The notes under the pieces: model-generated
The model's input: the letters and a program-made list of their open reading frames with translations, nothing else
The model's database searches: none
Told to the model about the DNA's origin: nothing
In this document: positions 36,000-50,000 of the stretch, piece by piece
How the letters are laid out: each line of letters starts with the position of its first letter
Position numbering within the stretch: the first letter of the stretch is position 1
Position numbers and translations under genes: made by a program
Assembly (NCBI GenBank): GCA_963556255.1
Contig: OY744616.1
Span: 33,329,116-33,393,115, forward strand
Reading direction: 5' to 3'
Length of the DNA stretch: 64,000 nucleotides
Source: Allolobophora icterica
Lineage: Eukaryota; Annelida; Clitellata; Crassiclitellata; Lumbricidae

Positions 36000-36310
36000 A
36001 AAATATTTCATAGTAAAACTCAAAGGAGAAGTTGGAAAATTGATGAAAATATTACTGAAGCTATTAGAAGATCGATGAAAAATACTAGGCTACATATTAA
36101 AACTCAAACTAGAAGTTGGTATTGTGATGAAAATATATCGTTCAGCGCCGATATCATTGCCGTGGATGAGCGATGAAGACATTTCATAGTAAAACTTAAA
36201 CTAGAAGTTGGAAGATTGACGAAAATATATTTCAAACTAGAAGCTGGATGATCAATGAAAATATAACTGAAACTACAAGTTGGATGAGCGATGAAAATAT
36301 AGCACACACT
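36000..36310. repeat. Degenerate minisatellite
   Basis: Recurring GATGAAAATAT, AAACTAGAAGTTGGA and GAGCGATGA blocks every 30-60 bp. The minus-strand translation shows a matching repeat (e.g. YIFIAHPTCSFSYIFIDHP), which reflects the DNA repeat, not a gene. Confidence 0.75.
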
Positions 36311-38575
36311 TGAGGCCAAAATACTGACCAAAGAATAACACAAATGACTCCAATAAAAAATAATTAAAGTATTTAAACTGCAGGACTACCATTATGTATA
36401 CTGCGTCAGACATTGGAAATAAATTGATGAAATCGCTGTATTGGTTTTCGCTATTTTGTGCACTCGCTGTTTTGTGCGTCGCTATTTTGTGATCGCTAGT
36501 TTGACGATCGCGGTTTTGTGATGGCGGTTATTAACGTAAACCGACCAGCTCAGTGCATTCGGTCAATTCTTTGATGTCATTCCGTCTAAACCTTAGGACT
36601 CATCTTTATCAACTTGTTTACCCAACGTAACCTAACTTCTGGATTCTCTATCGGAATTCAACCTGGTTTATCCAACGCATTAGGATTGCTGATCAGGAAT
36701 TCAGTGAAGCTACAATCGATTGATGCCTTGGGGAATTTGAAAACGGCGCTATAGAAGTCGTCAGTAGATTAGGCCTAAATTGCATTGGCTTAGAATATAA
36801 CTGCTACCATTTCCTCTTCTTCTGCTTTTATTCATCGAATGATTTAAGCAGTGAAATTCTAACAACAAATCAATTCGGTCTAGTGGCGCTTTATAAATTT
36901 GGAGCTTACGATTGCGATTATGATTAAGAGGTTTGAGCAGCGGAACGACAATCGTGTTTTGTCTCTGACATACAGAATCCATTAGACTAGAAACGTTGAG
37001 TGTTGTGTGCTGCACTTAAATACTAATTAAATTGGGCATTTAAAGGAAATTCCCAGATGTTTTCCGACTTGATTGGTTTTCAGGTGCACACCGTCGAACA
37101 GCTCGTGTCGTATATATAACTGACAACCTGACAAACAAAGCTTCGAGACCAAGGAACATTCTTTAGACCACTATGAGTAACAATGCAAACCAGCGGGGAG
37201 GTGTCCTTAAAGATAAGATCGTCGAAGCCATCGAAGCAGTTACGAGTGTTTAACGTGGGATACACTTAGAAGCAAACAACAAGCAGATAATCTCTGTGTA
37301 CATGTATCTGGCGTTATTAGAGTCAAAATTCCAAGTAAAATTATAAATATATGCTTCAGTGTTACAACCCAAAATACATGGTATACGAAAAATGAACGCT
37401 CTTCGTGCGGATAATATTATATGGCTAAAGCATTATTTTGACGACATACACCTGTTTCTATGATCGGTCAGAGTGATAAATTTCCACTCATTTAATTATG
37501 ACCCTTTCTAAGTAAACAAAATGAAGCAGCAAACAACACGATAAGGAAAATTACTGGGAATTTCCGCACTTGACACTTATATTTCGAATGATGTAGGTTT
37601 TCATGAGTATTTGCTCACTTAACCTGGGGCAATTGGTCATAGTTTATACCTCATTATTACTCGGGCTTGAAGCCGTGGTTTCTAACATGATGGTGGCTGG
37701 GTTGGTCCATGTGTGTATAGGCCTAACATCTCAAGTTGCGTGAATAAGCTATTATTATGTAGAGCTCCACAATACAAAAACTAACCAAGAGCATGCAATA
37801 CCCAGCGACATACAGGAAATTTCTATCTTACGCATGGTTGAACTTTAGGCAGCGTTTGTAAGCTGTGGGTTGCAGTATACAGCAAGTGAGTCCCAAAATT
37901 GCCTGTTTTTATCGCATAGGCTTGGCGTTCAATGCTGACTTATTGCTTATCGCATGAGAAAGAATGAAAAAATAATTGCAACCGCTTAAATAATGCATGA
38001 CACGGTGCCTAGTAGGCGTTTCCATCTACCTCCCACTCACAGTCTCAAATAAATGTGAATAACGTAACTTATATAATGGAAAATGGACTTGACAAATGAC
38101 CGAGGCCATTGGAGATCTATCCCAATAGAGATTAATTTCCCCTAAAATGACCCGCTCCATCTCATCAGTAGCTTACCCACTCGATGACAAATAGAGACGA
38201 GCAATCTGGAGAGAAAAACATTCAATAGACTGAAGTGGCTAAATTAAATAATCATTTGTATTAAATCGCTAACGTAAACGATATTCGGGTTTGACTAGAG
38301 GAAGTCTCTAGTTTCGAATGTATTAGCCCTAATTAGACTGTAAAATTTAGTCGCGGATGAATAAAGTAGGCTTTAGATGCAATGATATTTTAATTTTATG
38401 AAGAGTCTACTTAAACACGAGTTGTCGTTTGAACTTGGAGCCATAGACTTTTTTCCAGTGTTTTAAACTGCACTGTAGACATACAATTAATTAATGAATT
38501 GGCAATATGACCATGCCTGTTGCTATTTAGATTGTGCAGGCGATAATGGTTCTTCGTATTGTTTCTGATTTATAG
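36311..38575. other. Intergenic, upstream of gene B
   Basis: No gene recognised. 36430-36540 has a short TTTTGTG/CGCT-type tandem pattern. Regulatory sequence or a 5' UTR exon of gene B may lie here, but nothing decisive is visible. Confidence 0.4.
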
Positions 38576-38620
38576 CCAGTGACAGTGGTAGAACAACTGC
38601 TGACTGTCTTGTTGAACCAG

Positions 38621-38694
38621 ATGGCTTACACCGCAGCCACTGTTGTGGTTCTTCTGCTGATGAATGCAGTCGAGACAATAAGTGCAGTAGAAAG
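38621..38694 (+). CDS. Gene B exon 1: start codon and signal peptide
   Basis: ATG with a short hydrophobic core (MAYTAATVVVLLLMNAV) and a likely signal-peptidase site after TISA. Donor GAAAG|GTAAAC leaves two bases, exactly what exon 2 of both genes needs. An AG at 38574-38575 after a pyrimidine-rich stretch could be an acceptor for a 5' UTR exon. Confidence 0.85.
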
Positions 38695-38968
38695 GTAAAC
38701 TGAGTTATTCTGTGAGAGAAGGCATTTTAGTGATGATCCATAATGCAACTAGCTTCATTTATTTATTTAAGGATTCTCATGTTACTGGGGTAATAATATT
38801 TGAAGGTATTAGTGCTACTTTTGATTTATCTCGTTTCACTTAAACTGAGAGACTAATAAACAGCGATAATAAAAATTATGTGTAATTAGACAATCCAGAA
38901 AGTGTTGTCGCTAGTATTCTATTTTAGTATTCTATTTTAACCCTGAATAATCATATATAGCTTGCTTC

Positions 38969-39042
<74 letters not shown>

Positions 39043-39053
39043 TCATAATAGCC

Positions 39054-39112
<59 letters not shown>

Positions 39113-41044
39113 GGATCATTTTCCCCGAGGGATCATATGTACCTCGGGGAAAAACGAAAAAAGAAAAAAAATTGTGGCAGATTTGTCGAAATATGATATT
39201 TCTTGCTAGTAGTTTTACCGCAGGCACACCCTCTTTGTCACCGCCCCGTGTCGTACCCGTTGTTCAGCGTAGCTTATATATGTTTGTAGACTTGTTCAAC
39301 GCTTTTACGTCTGATCTAGAATGGCTTGTCATTTACTTCGTTCGATTTGTACTTTATGGACCTCGTTGAGTCATCATTCTTTCTGGTTTAGGGTCTTATA
39401 AAAGGCATGCAGTGGGGTGGTCACAGTATTTCGGACCGTTTTGAAGTCTCACAATAAAAATGGAATGGTTCACCTCCGTTGCCCAAATAAACGCTGCCAG
39501 GTTCATATAAGCCCTCTTCCCGACAACCTTTCACTTGCCAACTGTCGAGTAGTTCCAACTAAGTATGAGTCTACCCATATTTCTATCAGCCCTCTGGAAG
39601 GAACCAGGGTTTGTTCTGACAATATCGCAGCAACGCTTTCTACCTCTCTAGGCGACAACCAAGCTTTTGAAACACAAACCTACAGCTGCTAGACCAGGGG
39701 TGTGTAGGCTATAGACTACTAAAACCAACGAAAACATTGCAGACCTGTTACCTTTCACCCCAAACTTTGGCAAACCCTGTTATCATTTGGGCCTATTGTT
39801 TATAACAACTATAGTCGGAGGAGCAACAAGCAACATTATGACGTCCACCATTAAGAGGCGAGTAAAAATATTCACCACTACGTCCGTTGGTATTCATCAG
39901 TAAGCCATATAAAGTATAAACTCAACATGGATCAAGTAGTGTCTGCAGCTGATCGATCAAAGTTTGAAGGTGATAATGTTAGAGCAGCAGTAAGAATACT
40001 CACTTGGGTGATTAGCTGTTTTCAGTAGACCAAGATACTCTTGAAGAGTTGCGCTTGACCAGCCACCGCCAAGCGCCTGCATCAAATTGCACTTCAATTA
40101 GACCAGCTAGCAGTGCCACTAATTTCCAGGAAACCAAACAGAAGGTGCTCCACCGCATTTGCCCTTCCCGGCAGGTTCATTTGAGGCACCTCTTAAGCCA
40201 ATTCTACAAGGTCTCGATCTGTTGACCACATGTATCAGGGCCTTGATGACCTTATTTCGGGTAGAAAGAATTCCAATGTGACTGCAGATGTGAGAGCATT
40301 TGAACCAGAGTCTTTTCTTGAAACTTATTCTTCATCACACCCTTAGAACATGTTCCCTTGGTTAAAATCATCACCGTCGTCATTAGAATCGTAATCGTTG
40401 ACGCAGTCATTATAACGAATTTGATACTTTTGTCTGTAGCTATACGTTTTGGAAGGTTTCAGCGTCTAAAGGTCAAGAGGACACATTTCATTACATGGCT
40501 ATACCCTAAAAATGCTCAGACACTTGATCGATTCGTCAGTTTAATAGCATTGATTATGTAAGCCGCGACCACGCACGAACATAGTAGGCCTACGACCGAC
40601 TTCATTAAAACTTTGAGGAAGCTATATTATACACTAGCTGGTTTACCCGGCGTTGCCCGGGGTTATAAGTTTCATTCCCTGTAGCGAATAAGCAACAAAT
40701 TTAGGTACAAGTTTAAATCCGTGTACCGAATAAGGAAGAAATTTAGGCGACCTGTGGGGATACTGCTTCGCAGTCTCCCGTGGACTGACTGCTTCGCAGT
40801 CGCCCTATGATGTTGGGGAATACCGGCGCCATAAATAGAAGCGCTTCGCGCTGGGTCGTCAGGGACGGTCGGTTGGGTAGAGGTTTTGGGGATTTTCACC
40901 ATGTTAGCGGTGAAAAGGGGGTACGCGAACCCCTCCACTGGGTGTCCGAAGCCGAGGCCGACACAGTAGTGAAGGTTTCGAGTGAAAAGGTGCAAAATTG
41001 TAGAAGTTAAGCCCGGTCAAACAGACAGAGAGACAGACAGAGAC

Positions 41045-41077
<33 letters not shown>

Positions 41078-44000
41078 CACAGAATTCTCGCTTTATTTAT
41101 ATAGATTATACGATACATTCGTTTACATTCACGATTGGCTACACTTGTCTAAATTTGCCTGATCTATCACTATATAGTCTTATTTTCATACAGCCCTCGC
41201 GATACCTCAACATAATTTACATAAGCCCTTATTAAAAACAACGTACCGCTCCCACTTAATTTGAAATGCAATATATGCCTACCGAAGTTAAAAGTGCACC
41301 TGACAGATCAGTTTCTATTCTTGGTTTTATTCAATTAGTTTTTAATCTTTTGAGAATAAATTCAGGGGCTGATCATTTTGTATTGTGGTTATTGCTTACC
41401 AGGACCCCAGTATGGCTGCGTATCCTATAGGGCCTATAACCTTCAATAATGGATCTGTCTGGTGACTGTGGTTATCCAACCACACCAATTTTCATAACCA
41501 CACAACTTATTAGTAATCGTATTCATTCGGTTATGTGTTATTTTAAACTACATTTTAGTCACAGCGAAACGTACACGTACTACGCCACGGAATCCAAACA
41601 GTACTGTGTACAGAAATCTTCAAGAGTGTGTAGCGGATGGTTGTGGGGTAGACATTGCTGGAACAATTAGTAAGTCTGCATTAATAAGTCATCATTGAAT
41701 TCAGTTCATTTTATATTTAGCATATTTGTTGGAGTTAAAAACGTTCTCTTGTCACAATATATTTTATATTCATGGAAGACTGGTTTCCACGGAGTAGATT
41801 ACCTCCGAAGTTTAGCAGTTCTGCTTTATCCTATACTTGCTCAACAATCAGAAAGGAAATAGTTAGATCTGTAAATAACAGATTTGTAATCCTGAACGAA
41901 AAAGCGTGTCATATCTATAAACGGAACGATCAGTGACATTGTAAAGCACCTTATAGGCCTACGTAGAGAGCGACTGACGCTGATATATGAATTATCCGAA
42001 TGCATTATAGTTATTTATTTAATTTTTATTTATTCCGGATATTTCTATAGCGCCTCTCGAAGTCAACCACTACTCAGAGTCGCTCCCGACTATAGCATTT
42101 GATACTGTGCCGGAATTTTCACGCCGAAGCGCCACGAGCAATTGCGAATGAAGGACTTGCCCAAGGTCCGTACGCAGCGGCTAGAGTGGGATTCGAACCT
42201 GCAACCCTCCGGTTACAAGGCGCCGAACTTACCACCGAGCCACCACGCCCCACGGTTATGTTCAAATTTATTGCTTTTGTATTCCCCCTCGTTATACTTG
42301 AAGTCCACAACTTTATAATTGTGCTGTTTTTCCAGTTGGAATGAGTGTTACGTCGTACTTGAATCAGTTTTGCGAATAGGAACCAGATGTCAGACTGGAT
42401 GGTCATCGAGTGATTGCAGCGTTCGTAAGTAGAATTCTTATTTCAGAAGCATTGCAATTAATGTGACTGATTTTCCTGAAGCGTCGTCGTTTCTGATTGT
42501 CGCAATCGAAGGTCGCCCTGTCGTGTGTTTCCGTGTGTTGATGTCGACCCTCGACTGCTTGTTCTTTTACTTGCACTTTTATTTAACGTGCCTAACTTTT
42601 CTATAGAAGATTCACGACGAACTTTGTTTAATTAATAAATGAATTTAATTAAAGAAACAAATATATATACACTAACTCTACGGGAACTTCCACGTAGTAT
42701 TAAAGCGTTTAGATATTAAATCGGACTATCTCAAATGTTGCTTCGTACAGCCTAACTACAGATCGTTCTTTCGCGTCAGTCTCTGAATCTGACGGACTAT
42801 ACTCTGCCGCCCCGCTGGTCGTTCCTCCCGATGTTTCTCGCTCGACCGATGTTCACACGTCGCGTTCGTCAGCAGTACAAGTTCCGTGTTCTCCGTTCCC
42901 TTCTGTTAAGTAGGAACTTCAGCGTGCATCGGTCAGCCCCCTCCCCACGTCAAGCTATCGTCAATTAGTGTCAGATTGCTCCTCGAGACGCGGGTCGTCG
43001 CTCGCCTGCAGCGCGGGCGGTGTCTGGTTACACCATAGCCGCGAGGTGTCCTATTACACCTTGGCTGTGTGGTGTCCGATTACACCTCGGCCTCGCTGCC
43101 TTCATTGTTGACCAAGTGGAGACTGGCTTTCGTCCGTCATCATTCTATCTCGACCGCCAACGACGCCTCCATCGTGATGATGATGATATCTCGTCGTTGT
43201 CGTCGATCTCCTCACGCGACACCTCCCTTCCCGGGGAGGACAAAGCCAGTCATTGGTTCGCCTCCCGGCTGAGAATGATGTCGTTCCCTCCATCGATTTC
43301 CTCCAGACCATGTCCTCGTCGTTCCCATAAAAATTACAAAATAACAGCACAGTTAGTAATTATTATTTACAGTTGTCGCGGTGCCTTACATGGTAGTCCG
43401 CCTTCTCCTCAATCATAGTCTGGACAAAAGATCAGCGGGAATATTCAGCGCCCCAGGTCGATATTCAAAAGAACTATCGAAGTCCTGGAGTGCCAGAGCC
43501 CCTCTCGCAAGTTTAGCACTTGTGGGCGTAGAAGCAGTTAGGAAAGTCAAGGGGTCGTGATCAGAATAGAGGGTGGTCCTTGACATAAAAATCCAATCCC
43601 TAAACTTCTTCAACGCAAAAATCACAGCATCCGCTTCGCGTTCCACAGTGGACCAACGCGCTTGCGTAGCATCTAATTTAGAACTGGCGACATATATTGG
43701 CCGTTCTGCTCCATCGTCTTGAATTTGGAATAAGCAGCAACCGACTGCTTTGTCTGAAGCGTCAGTCGATAGACCAAACTCTCTGCCGTAGTCAATTGTC
43801 TGCAAACATACAGCGTTATTCGAATCGTGCATAAGTTTATCTAGCGCCTTTTGGTGATCAGCTCGCCAGGGTATCTTAACAGGCACCGATTTCTGGGTCC
43901 AGTCAATGAGAATTCTGGCTGTCACTGTTCTGGCCTGATTATCTAGACAGGTCAAGAGTAATCTGCTTCGAAGGTCGTCCGGGACAACGCAAGAGTCGAA

Positions 44001-47000
44001 TACCTTTTCATCATGCACAAAGAAACCAGGGATTTGCGCATGGTCGCTTGGGAACCTCGATAAGAGTCCTCGCAAGCTTTCGCTATACGTTTCCATTCGT
44101 CCTACGACCGAATGCCTTAAGTTATAGTCCCTTTCGTCTTTGAGTCTCCTCTCTGCGTCCCTTTCCTCTCGGACTTCCTTCTCTCTCTTCTCTGCCTCCT
44201 CCTTTTCTTCTCTCCTCCGCTTCTCCTCCTGAAGTCTTAATTTTTCTGCTTCCTCTTTCTCTTCTCTCCTCAATCTTTCCGCTTCCTCTTTCTCTTCTCT
44301 CCTCCGTTTCTCCTCCTGAAGCCTTAATTTCTCTGCTTCCTCTTTCTCTTCTCTCCTCTGTTTCTCCTCCTGAAGCCTGAGCTTCTCAGCCTGCTTTTCC
44401 CCTAGCATTCTGAGTCTCTCTGTTTCCTCCTTTTCTTCTCTCCTCCGTTTCTCCTCCTGAAGCCTTAATTTCTCTGCTTCCTCTTTCTCTTCTCCCCTCC
44501 GTTTCTCCTCCTGAAGCCTTAATTTTTCAGCCTCCTCTTTCTCTTCTCTCCTCTGCTTCTCCTCCTGAAGCCTGAGCTTCTCAGCCTGCTTTTCCTCTAG
44601 CATTCTGAGTCTCTCTGTTTCCTCCTTTTCTTCTCTCCTCAGCCTCTCTTCTTTCTCTTCTCGTCTCCTCTCTTTCTCTTCCTCTCTTCTCTTTTTCTCT
44701 TCCTTTCTTCTCTCCCTTCTCTCCGCTTCTTCTCTCAGCCTTTCTTCTCTCCTTTCTTCGATCCGCCTGCGTTCCTCTTTTATGCTTCTCATCACCGCTC
44801 TCTCCGCTGCCTCTCTCTGGTATGTTGTTAGTTCTAACATGACCCGCCGCATTTGCCTTGCCGAGCTCATACTGCTACCTGGGCTACCTGTGCTTACTTT
44901 CTCACTTACTTCTGGCGGGGTCTCCCTTCCAGAAACAATTATTTCAGCACTAGCCTCTTGGAGCTGGTCTATCCTCATGGAACCCAATTCCTCCTCTCCT
45001 AGTCCCATCTTTATCAGATATGCGACTAGTCTGTGACGGGGTATGTTCAGCACCCTCACTCTTTTCCCTATCGACAACTTATCCATCTTCCAACAGTCCG
45101 CTCACTAATAGAAAAAGATAAGTAAGTTAGAGGAGAGTCACCGTTGGTCAGAAATCAAAGAAAACAACGTCCTAAAATTCTACCACAAATACAACAAGAA
45201 CAGAACTGAGCAAAAGGAGCTACGCAAAAGCCTCGGCTATTCGCACACCAATCCTCATCCAGACCTCAACCGCAACCTCACAGATTACCACGACTACCAG
45301 TAAGGACTTACCCTCTGAATACGTCGAGCGAGCTCCGTCTTTTGGTATCTTGGCTGATCCGCTGTCCTCCGTTGCCACTCCCGTCCGTCGTTGCTAGCGA
45401 TGGTCGGTCGTCCGTTGGCGCTCTTGTTCCTCGTCCTTGCCTGCTGTTGTCGGTTCCTTCGAGTCCTTCGTCTTCGGAGTCCGGCACTCGATTTCTCCAG
45501 TTGCGAAGGGTTGTGTTCGCCGCTGGTCCCGATCTGTTGAGATTCCTCTTTCCGTTTCCGGTTCCGCTTTTCGTCGTGACGTCTTCAGTTGAAAACCCTG
45601 TCGACTGCGCCAATGTCGCAATCGAAGGTTTCCAGTCGATTGTTTGCCGTGTGTTGATGTCGACCCTCGACTGCTTGTTCTTTTACTTGCACTTTTATTT
45701 AACGTGCCTAACTTTTCTATAGAAGATTCACGACGAACTTTGTTTAATTAATAAATGAATTTAATTAAAGAAACAAATATATACACTAACTCTACGGGAA
45801 CTTCCACGTAGTATTAAAGCGTTTAGATATTAAATCGGACTATCTCAAATGTTGCTTCGTACAGCCTAACTACAGATCGTTCTTTCGCGTCAGTCTCTGA
45901 ATCTGACGGACTAATACTCTGCCGCCGCCGCTGGTCGCTCCTCTCGATGTTGATCGCTCGACCGTTGTTCTCACGTCGCGCTCGTCAGTAGTACAAGTCC
46001 CGTATTCTCCTTTTCCTTCCGTTAAGTAGGAACTTCAGCGTGCATCGGTCAGCCCCTCCCCACGTCAAGCTATCGTCAATTAGTGTCAGATTGCTCCTCG
46101 AGACGCGGGTCGTCGCTCGCCTGCAGCGCGGGCGGTGTCTGGTTACACCATAGCCGCGAGGTGTCCTATTACACCTTGGCTGTGTGGTGTCCGATTACAC
46201 CTCGGCCTCGCTGCCTTCATTGTTGACCAAGTGGAGACTGGCTTTCGTCCGTCATCATTCTATCTCGACCGCCAACGACGCCTCCATCGTGATGATGATG
46301 ATATCTCGTCGTTGTCGTCGATCTCCTCACGCGACACTGATCAACGACGCTTTGTCATAACGAAGACAAATAGCGTCACCCTCCTCCTTTATGCGGGCTT
46401 AGGACTGGCTCCGCCCGAAAACGGTAGCGGTTGGATTTCTCTGAAACACTTGCAAGCCGATGTACTTAACGCTATAATGCACGTGTATGTATAGGCTAAT
46501 CAACGTAATAAATTAAACATATGGGGCAATTTATATCCAAACATTGATCAGCCACCATGTATGTATACTCGCGCAGTAAAGGACAACAACAGGCTAACTA
46601 CTCCACCGTATTAGTCACGGAACTAAAAAATGACAAATACCTTGTTTGATATTGAGCCTTGCGGATAAGGCTGGTACGGAGTGTGGAGGAGATCGCAATT
46701 TGTTGGTTTGGGATCTTCTGCTGTCATTCGCGTTGGTTCAAATCTTTTGTACTTTTTGGAATCTTTGTTCTACTCTTGGAGTTTGGGTTTTGCATTCTGG
46801 GTATACGTAGCAATTTAAAACAGACACTGTTCTGGAAGAAGATAATTATATTGCCGGCGTTTGTCTGCGTCGACAAAGGAGTCTCAAAACAAACACAATA
46901 TCTTGAGTATTTTGGTGTTCAATAACGTCATCTTCGTTGACACCCACGAGCAGATTCTGGCTCGTGGGTGTTGTAAATCGTCTAAAGATAATAATGATAA

Positions 47001-50000
47001 TCTTCGTTTAATATTTTCAAACTGACAATTACGCAGTATGATTACAAATCAGTATGAACGGAAAATCACAAGTTATTACAGGAGTCGAATTTTAACTGTA
47101 CACGGCAGCCATGCAAGGCGCCCATCACGTCCTACATCTCATTTTAACAACGCGCCATCTCGCGTATGATAGGCTGAGTGGACCTTTGAGATGGTTGCCG
47201 GAAGCGTCCCGCTAGGCCTACCTATTGCTCTTCACGCCAGTGATGTTACAATTACTCTATGGACCCCCCAAAACGCAAGACGCAAGCCTAATATTAATTT
47301 TTTGGCGCATTTATAAAATATGTACACTAGTTTATTGAGCAATGTACACACTTGATTAGCCTATATTGCTGTAGATCTTCTATAAATACATTGAGTAAAA
47401 TAAGTTCCTCAATCTATAACGTATTTATCATTCTCATTAATTTGCTTATCGTTTCTATTTTATTTTTGTTACTCTAGCGATCTGCAGAACGCCATGCATT
47501 GATGGCAAAGTTTGCACGGCTCCAGATAAATGCGAATGTATATCCACAGGCGGTGGTTGTCAATCAGGTAAGTTTATTATAGGCACAGTACAGGTCTTGT
47601 GATTACATCACATTACATTACACAGATATATATGATATATCATTATGCGAAAGATAACGGTTGGCACTGTGAAGTTCGGCCAACCCTTAAAGAACTTTGA
47701 ATTCACTGAAGCCTATTCTGGGATCGCGCCTTATATTATTCATTAGAAGGTAGTGTATATCACTATCGCTTTAGGCTTTAACGTAAACTTATTGAGTATC
47801 AGTGTAATAAATTTTAAAATAAAATTTTGTAAAATCTCCATAATTAGCTACCCGTCTTTATTCATTGTTTCATCGATTCTGTTCGACAGTTCCATGTAGT
47901 GCCGACAGGAACTGCTATCCTGGATCATGTATAAGCTCCACGTGTTCATGCCCATCGGGATTCTCAGGACCAAACTGTCTCAGTAGTAAGTATAGTACTA
48001 TATGTCTACCCCCGTTGGCCTAGTGGATTTGGAGAGAGACTGAGCCCATTGGCTTAAAGAAGTTGACGGACAGGTGCTCAAAGTAATCAGTAATAATCAC
48101 TGAAGAATATAGCAGCTTATAAGAAATACCGTGTAATATTTAAAAGCATGCGATTTTCATAATTACTACTCAGTTGGTAGGCCTACATAGAAAGCTGACA
48201 ACTAGGATTGAGTGATATTATGAGAGGATGATTTAACGTCTTTCTTGAGGGACATCAGCGCCAACGCTACATACAGTCTAGTAGCCTAGTGTTTACCGAA
48301 AAAATAATTTGAAACTGCATTCAATACAATGAGCGTCACTCTTTCCAACTTCAACTATAACAGCGGTTCTCAACCTGTGTGTCGCGACCCCCACAGGGGT
48401 CGCCTTACGATTTGCCAGGGGTCGGCTGGAACCTTCAGAAATTATTTTGTTTAAAAATAGTTGTCTGCGTAGCTTCTTAATGTTTTCTTCTAATAAATCT
48501 TTAGTAATGTTTAAACTTAAAATTTAGTAGCTGTCATTTAATTTTGTAACTCTTAATTGTAGGCCTACAGTCATAGTACAATACAAAATAAATAATAAAC
48601 TTCAAGTAAACATTTCATGTATTAAATGTTACTTTTAAACAATTTCTAAATTATTACCAACAAAATTACAAATTGTTTTCTTGATTAATGATTTCTTATG
48701 GTATTATACATGATGCGTATGAATTATCAAATGGTGAGAAGTGAAATGCATCATAATGGTAGCAAAAATGCGGTGAAGAGGAGTCACCCATTCAATTTAA
48801 CCGTTGGGGATCGCCACAACTTTGGAAACTTTGTCAAGGGGTCGCAGCACTAAAAAGGTTATGAACCGCTGAACTATAACATGTTGCGCAGTCACGTGTC
48901 CATTGTGGCATGACACGCAGACTGACAAAAAGTTCCACGATTAATGTTTGGTTTTGAGTATTCTTTACAAAAATGACAACTCCTGAGACAATATTAACGA
49001 ATGTGAATTATTTCATAGTCTAACTACTATACGTTTAGTAATTGACGATGGGATAATTCAAAGACTCGCGCTTTGTTCTTTGCCTTGACATGCGTTTTTT
49101 CTACCTTCTTCGTAGGCCCTAGTTGTTGAGTAGAATTTAAATCACCTTTTAATTAATTAATTAATAAGGTACTTGCAGAATTTAAGCGATCCTTAATTAA
49201 TAAGGTTCTTCTTCGAATGTTTTCAACTTTTCATTGTTTTGAAACTGCAACCTGCCCTCTGGGGGGTAGTTGGTCATTTAGTTTCGAGCCTTTAAATTTT
49301 ATTAACCAATAGGCCTAGGCTAAAAGTTTCAATATATACGAATATTCTATCTGCTGTCATGAACTATTATTGTAGTATTACTGTAGAAATAGTAGGTGTA
49401 ATGTTTTTAAAGATGACTGGCGTGGTACTGAGCGCCAATCACCTTGTGTAAAAACAGTTGGATGGTGGCCAGCGGTGTTACTCAGGCGTCTCTTCGGGGG
49501 ATTCTCCTTTGCGTGGTTCGTAACGACTCGAAGGAACGACGCTGATGCTTCGTTTTACGATTTTATTGTATGACGACAAATTCTCAACAATGTATTACAG
49601 CGAGACTAGACTGTCATTACAACGTCTCTGTACCATGAGAAACCTTCTGGCTAACTTCTCTCTTGGTGAGTCTTCGCTGCCGTTTCTCAGAGTCCCTGCA
49701 CTTCCCTTTCCCCTAGCTTATATATCTTCATGGCTACCTTGCGCAAGATCAGTTGGTCATTGCGCAAGACCTTATTTATCTCCCTTTCTCCCAATTGTGC
49801 ACGTCTTCCTTTCTTGTTTATCCTCATTGACATTGCGCAAGCCCTATCTGGAATTTCGCAAGACCCCTATCCATGTTTATTTCTATATGCATGAACTGCG
49901 CAATTTAAGTCCTATATCTGGGTCATTCCAGATCAACATGTTTATGTCTACATGATCATCTCTACTGCGTGCATCTATGCCATTGGTCAAGTCCTACGTG

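Larger units (their letters stand above)
42498..46336 (-). mobile_element. Non-autonomous gypsy-like LTR retrotransposon, TSD CTGAT
   Basis: Direct LTRs of 724 bp (42498-43221) and 723 bp (45614-46336), both starting TGTCGC and ending GCGACA. CTGAT flanks it (42493-42497 and 46337-46341). Gene A carries the unoccupied site TTTCTGATCAACGACGC at about 3796. Read on the minus strand, the 5' LTR is the right one; next to it TGGCGCAGTCGAC is a candidate tRNA primer-binding site. The interior (2.4 kb) has one long frame and lacks protease, most of RT, and integrase. The LTRs differ at several positions, so it is older than the array at 49397. Confidence 0.92.

Noticed and set aside
42185..42254. 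tRNA gene on the minus strand
   Set aside because: Promoter boxes are present, but it continues into a SINE body with a tail and a target duplication, and a second body copy exists at 35461.
45308..45613. 101-codon minus-strand frame beside the 5' LTR
   Set aside because: It runs from the LTR edge through the proposed primer-binding site without a good start codon or domain.
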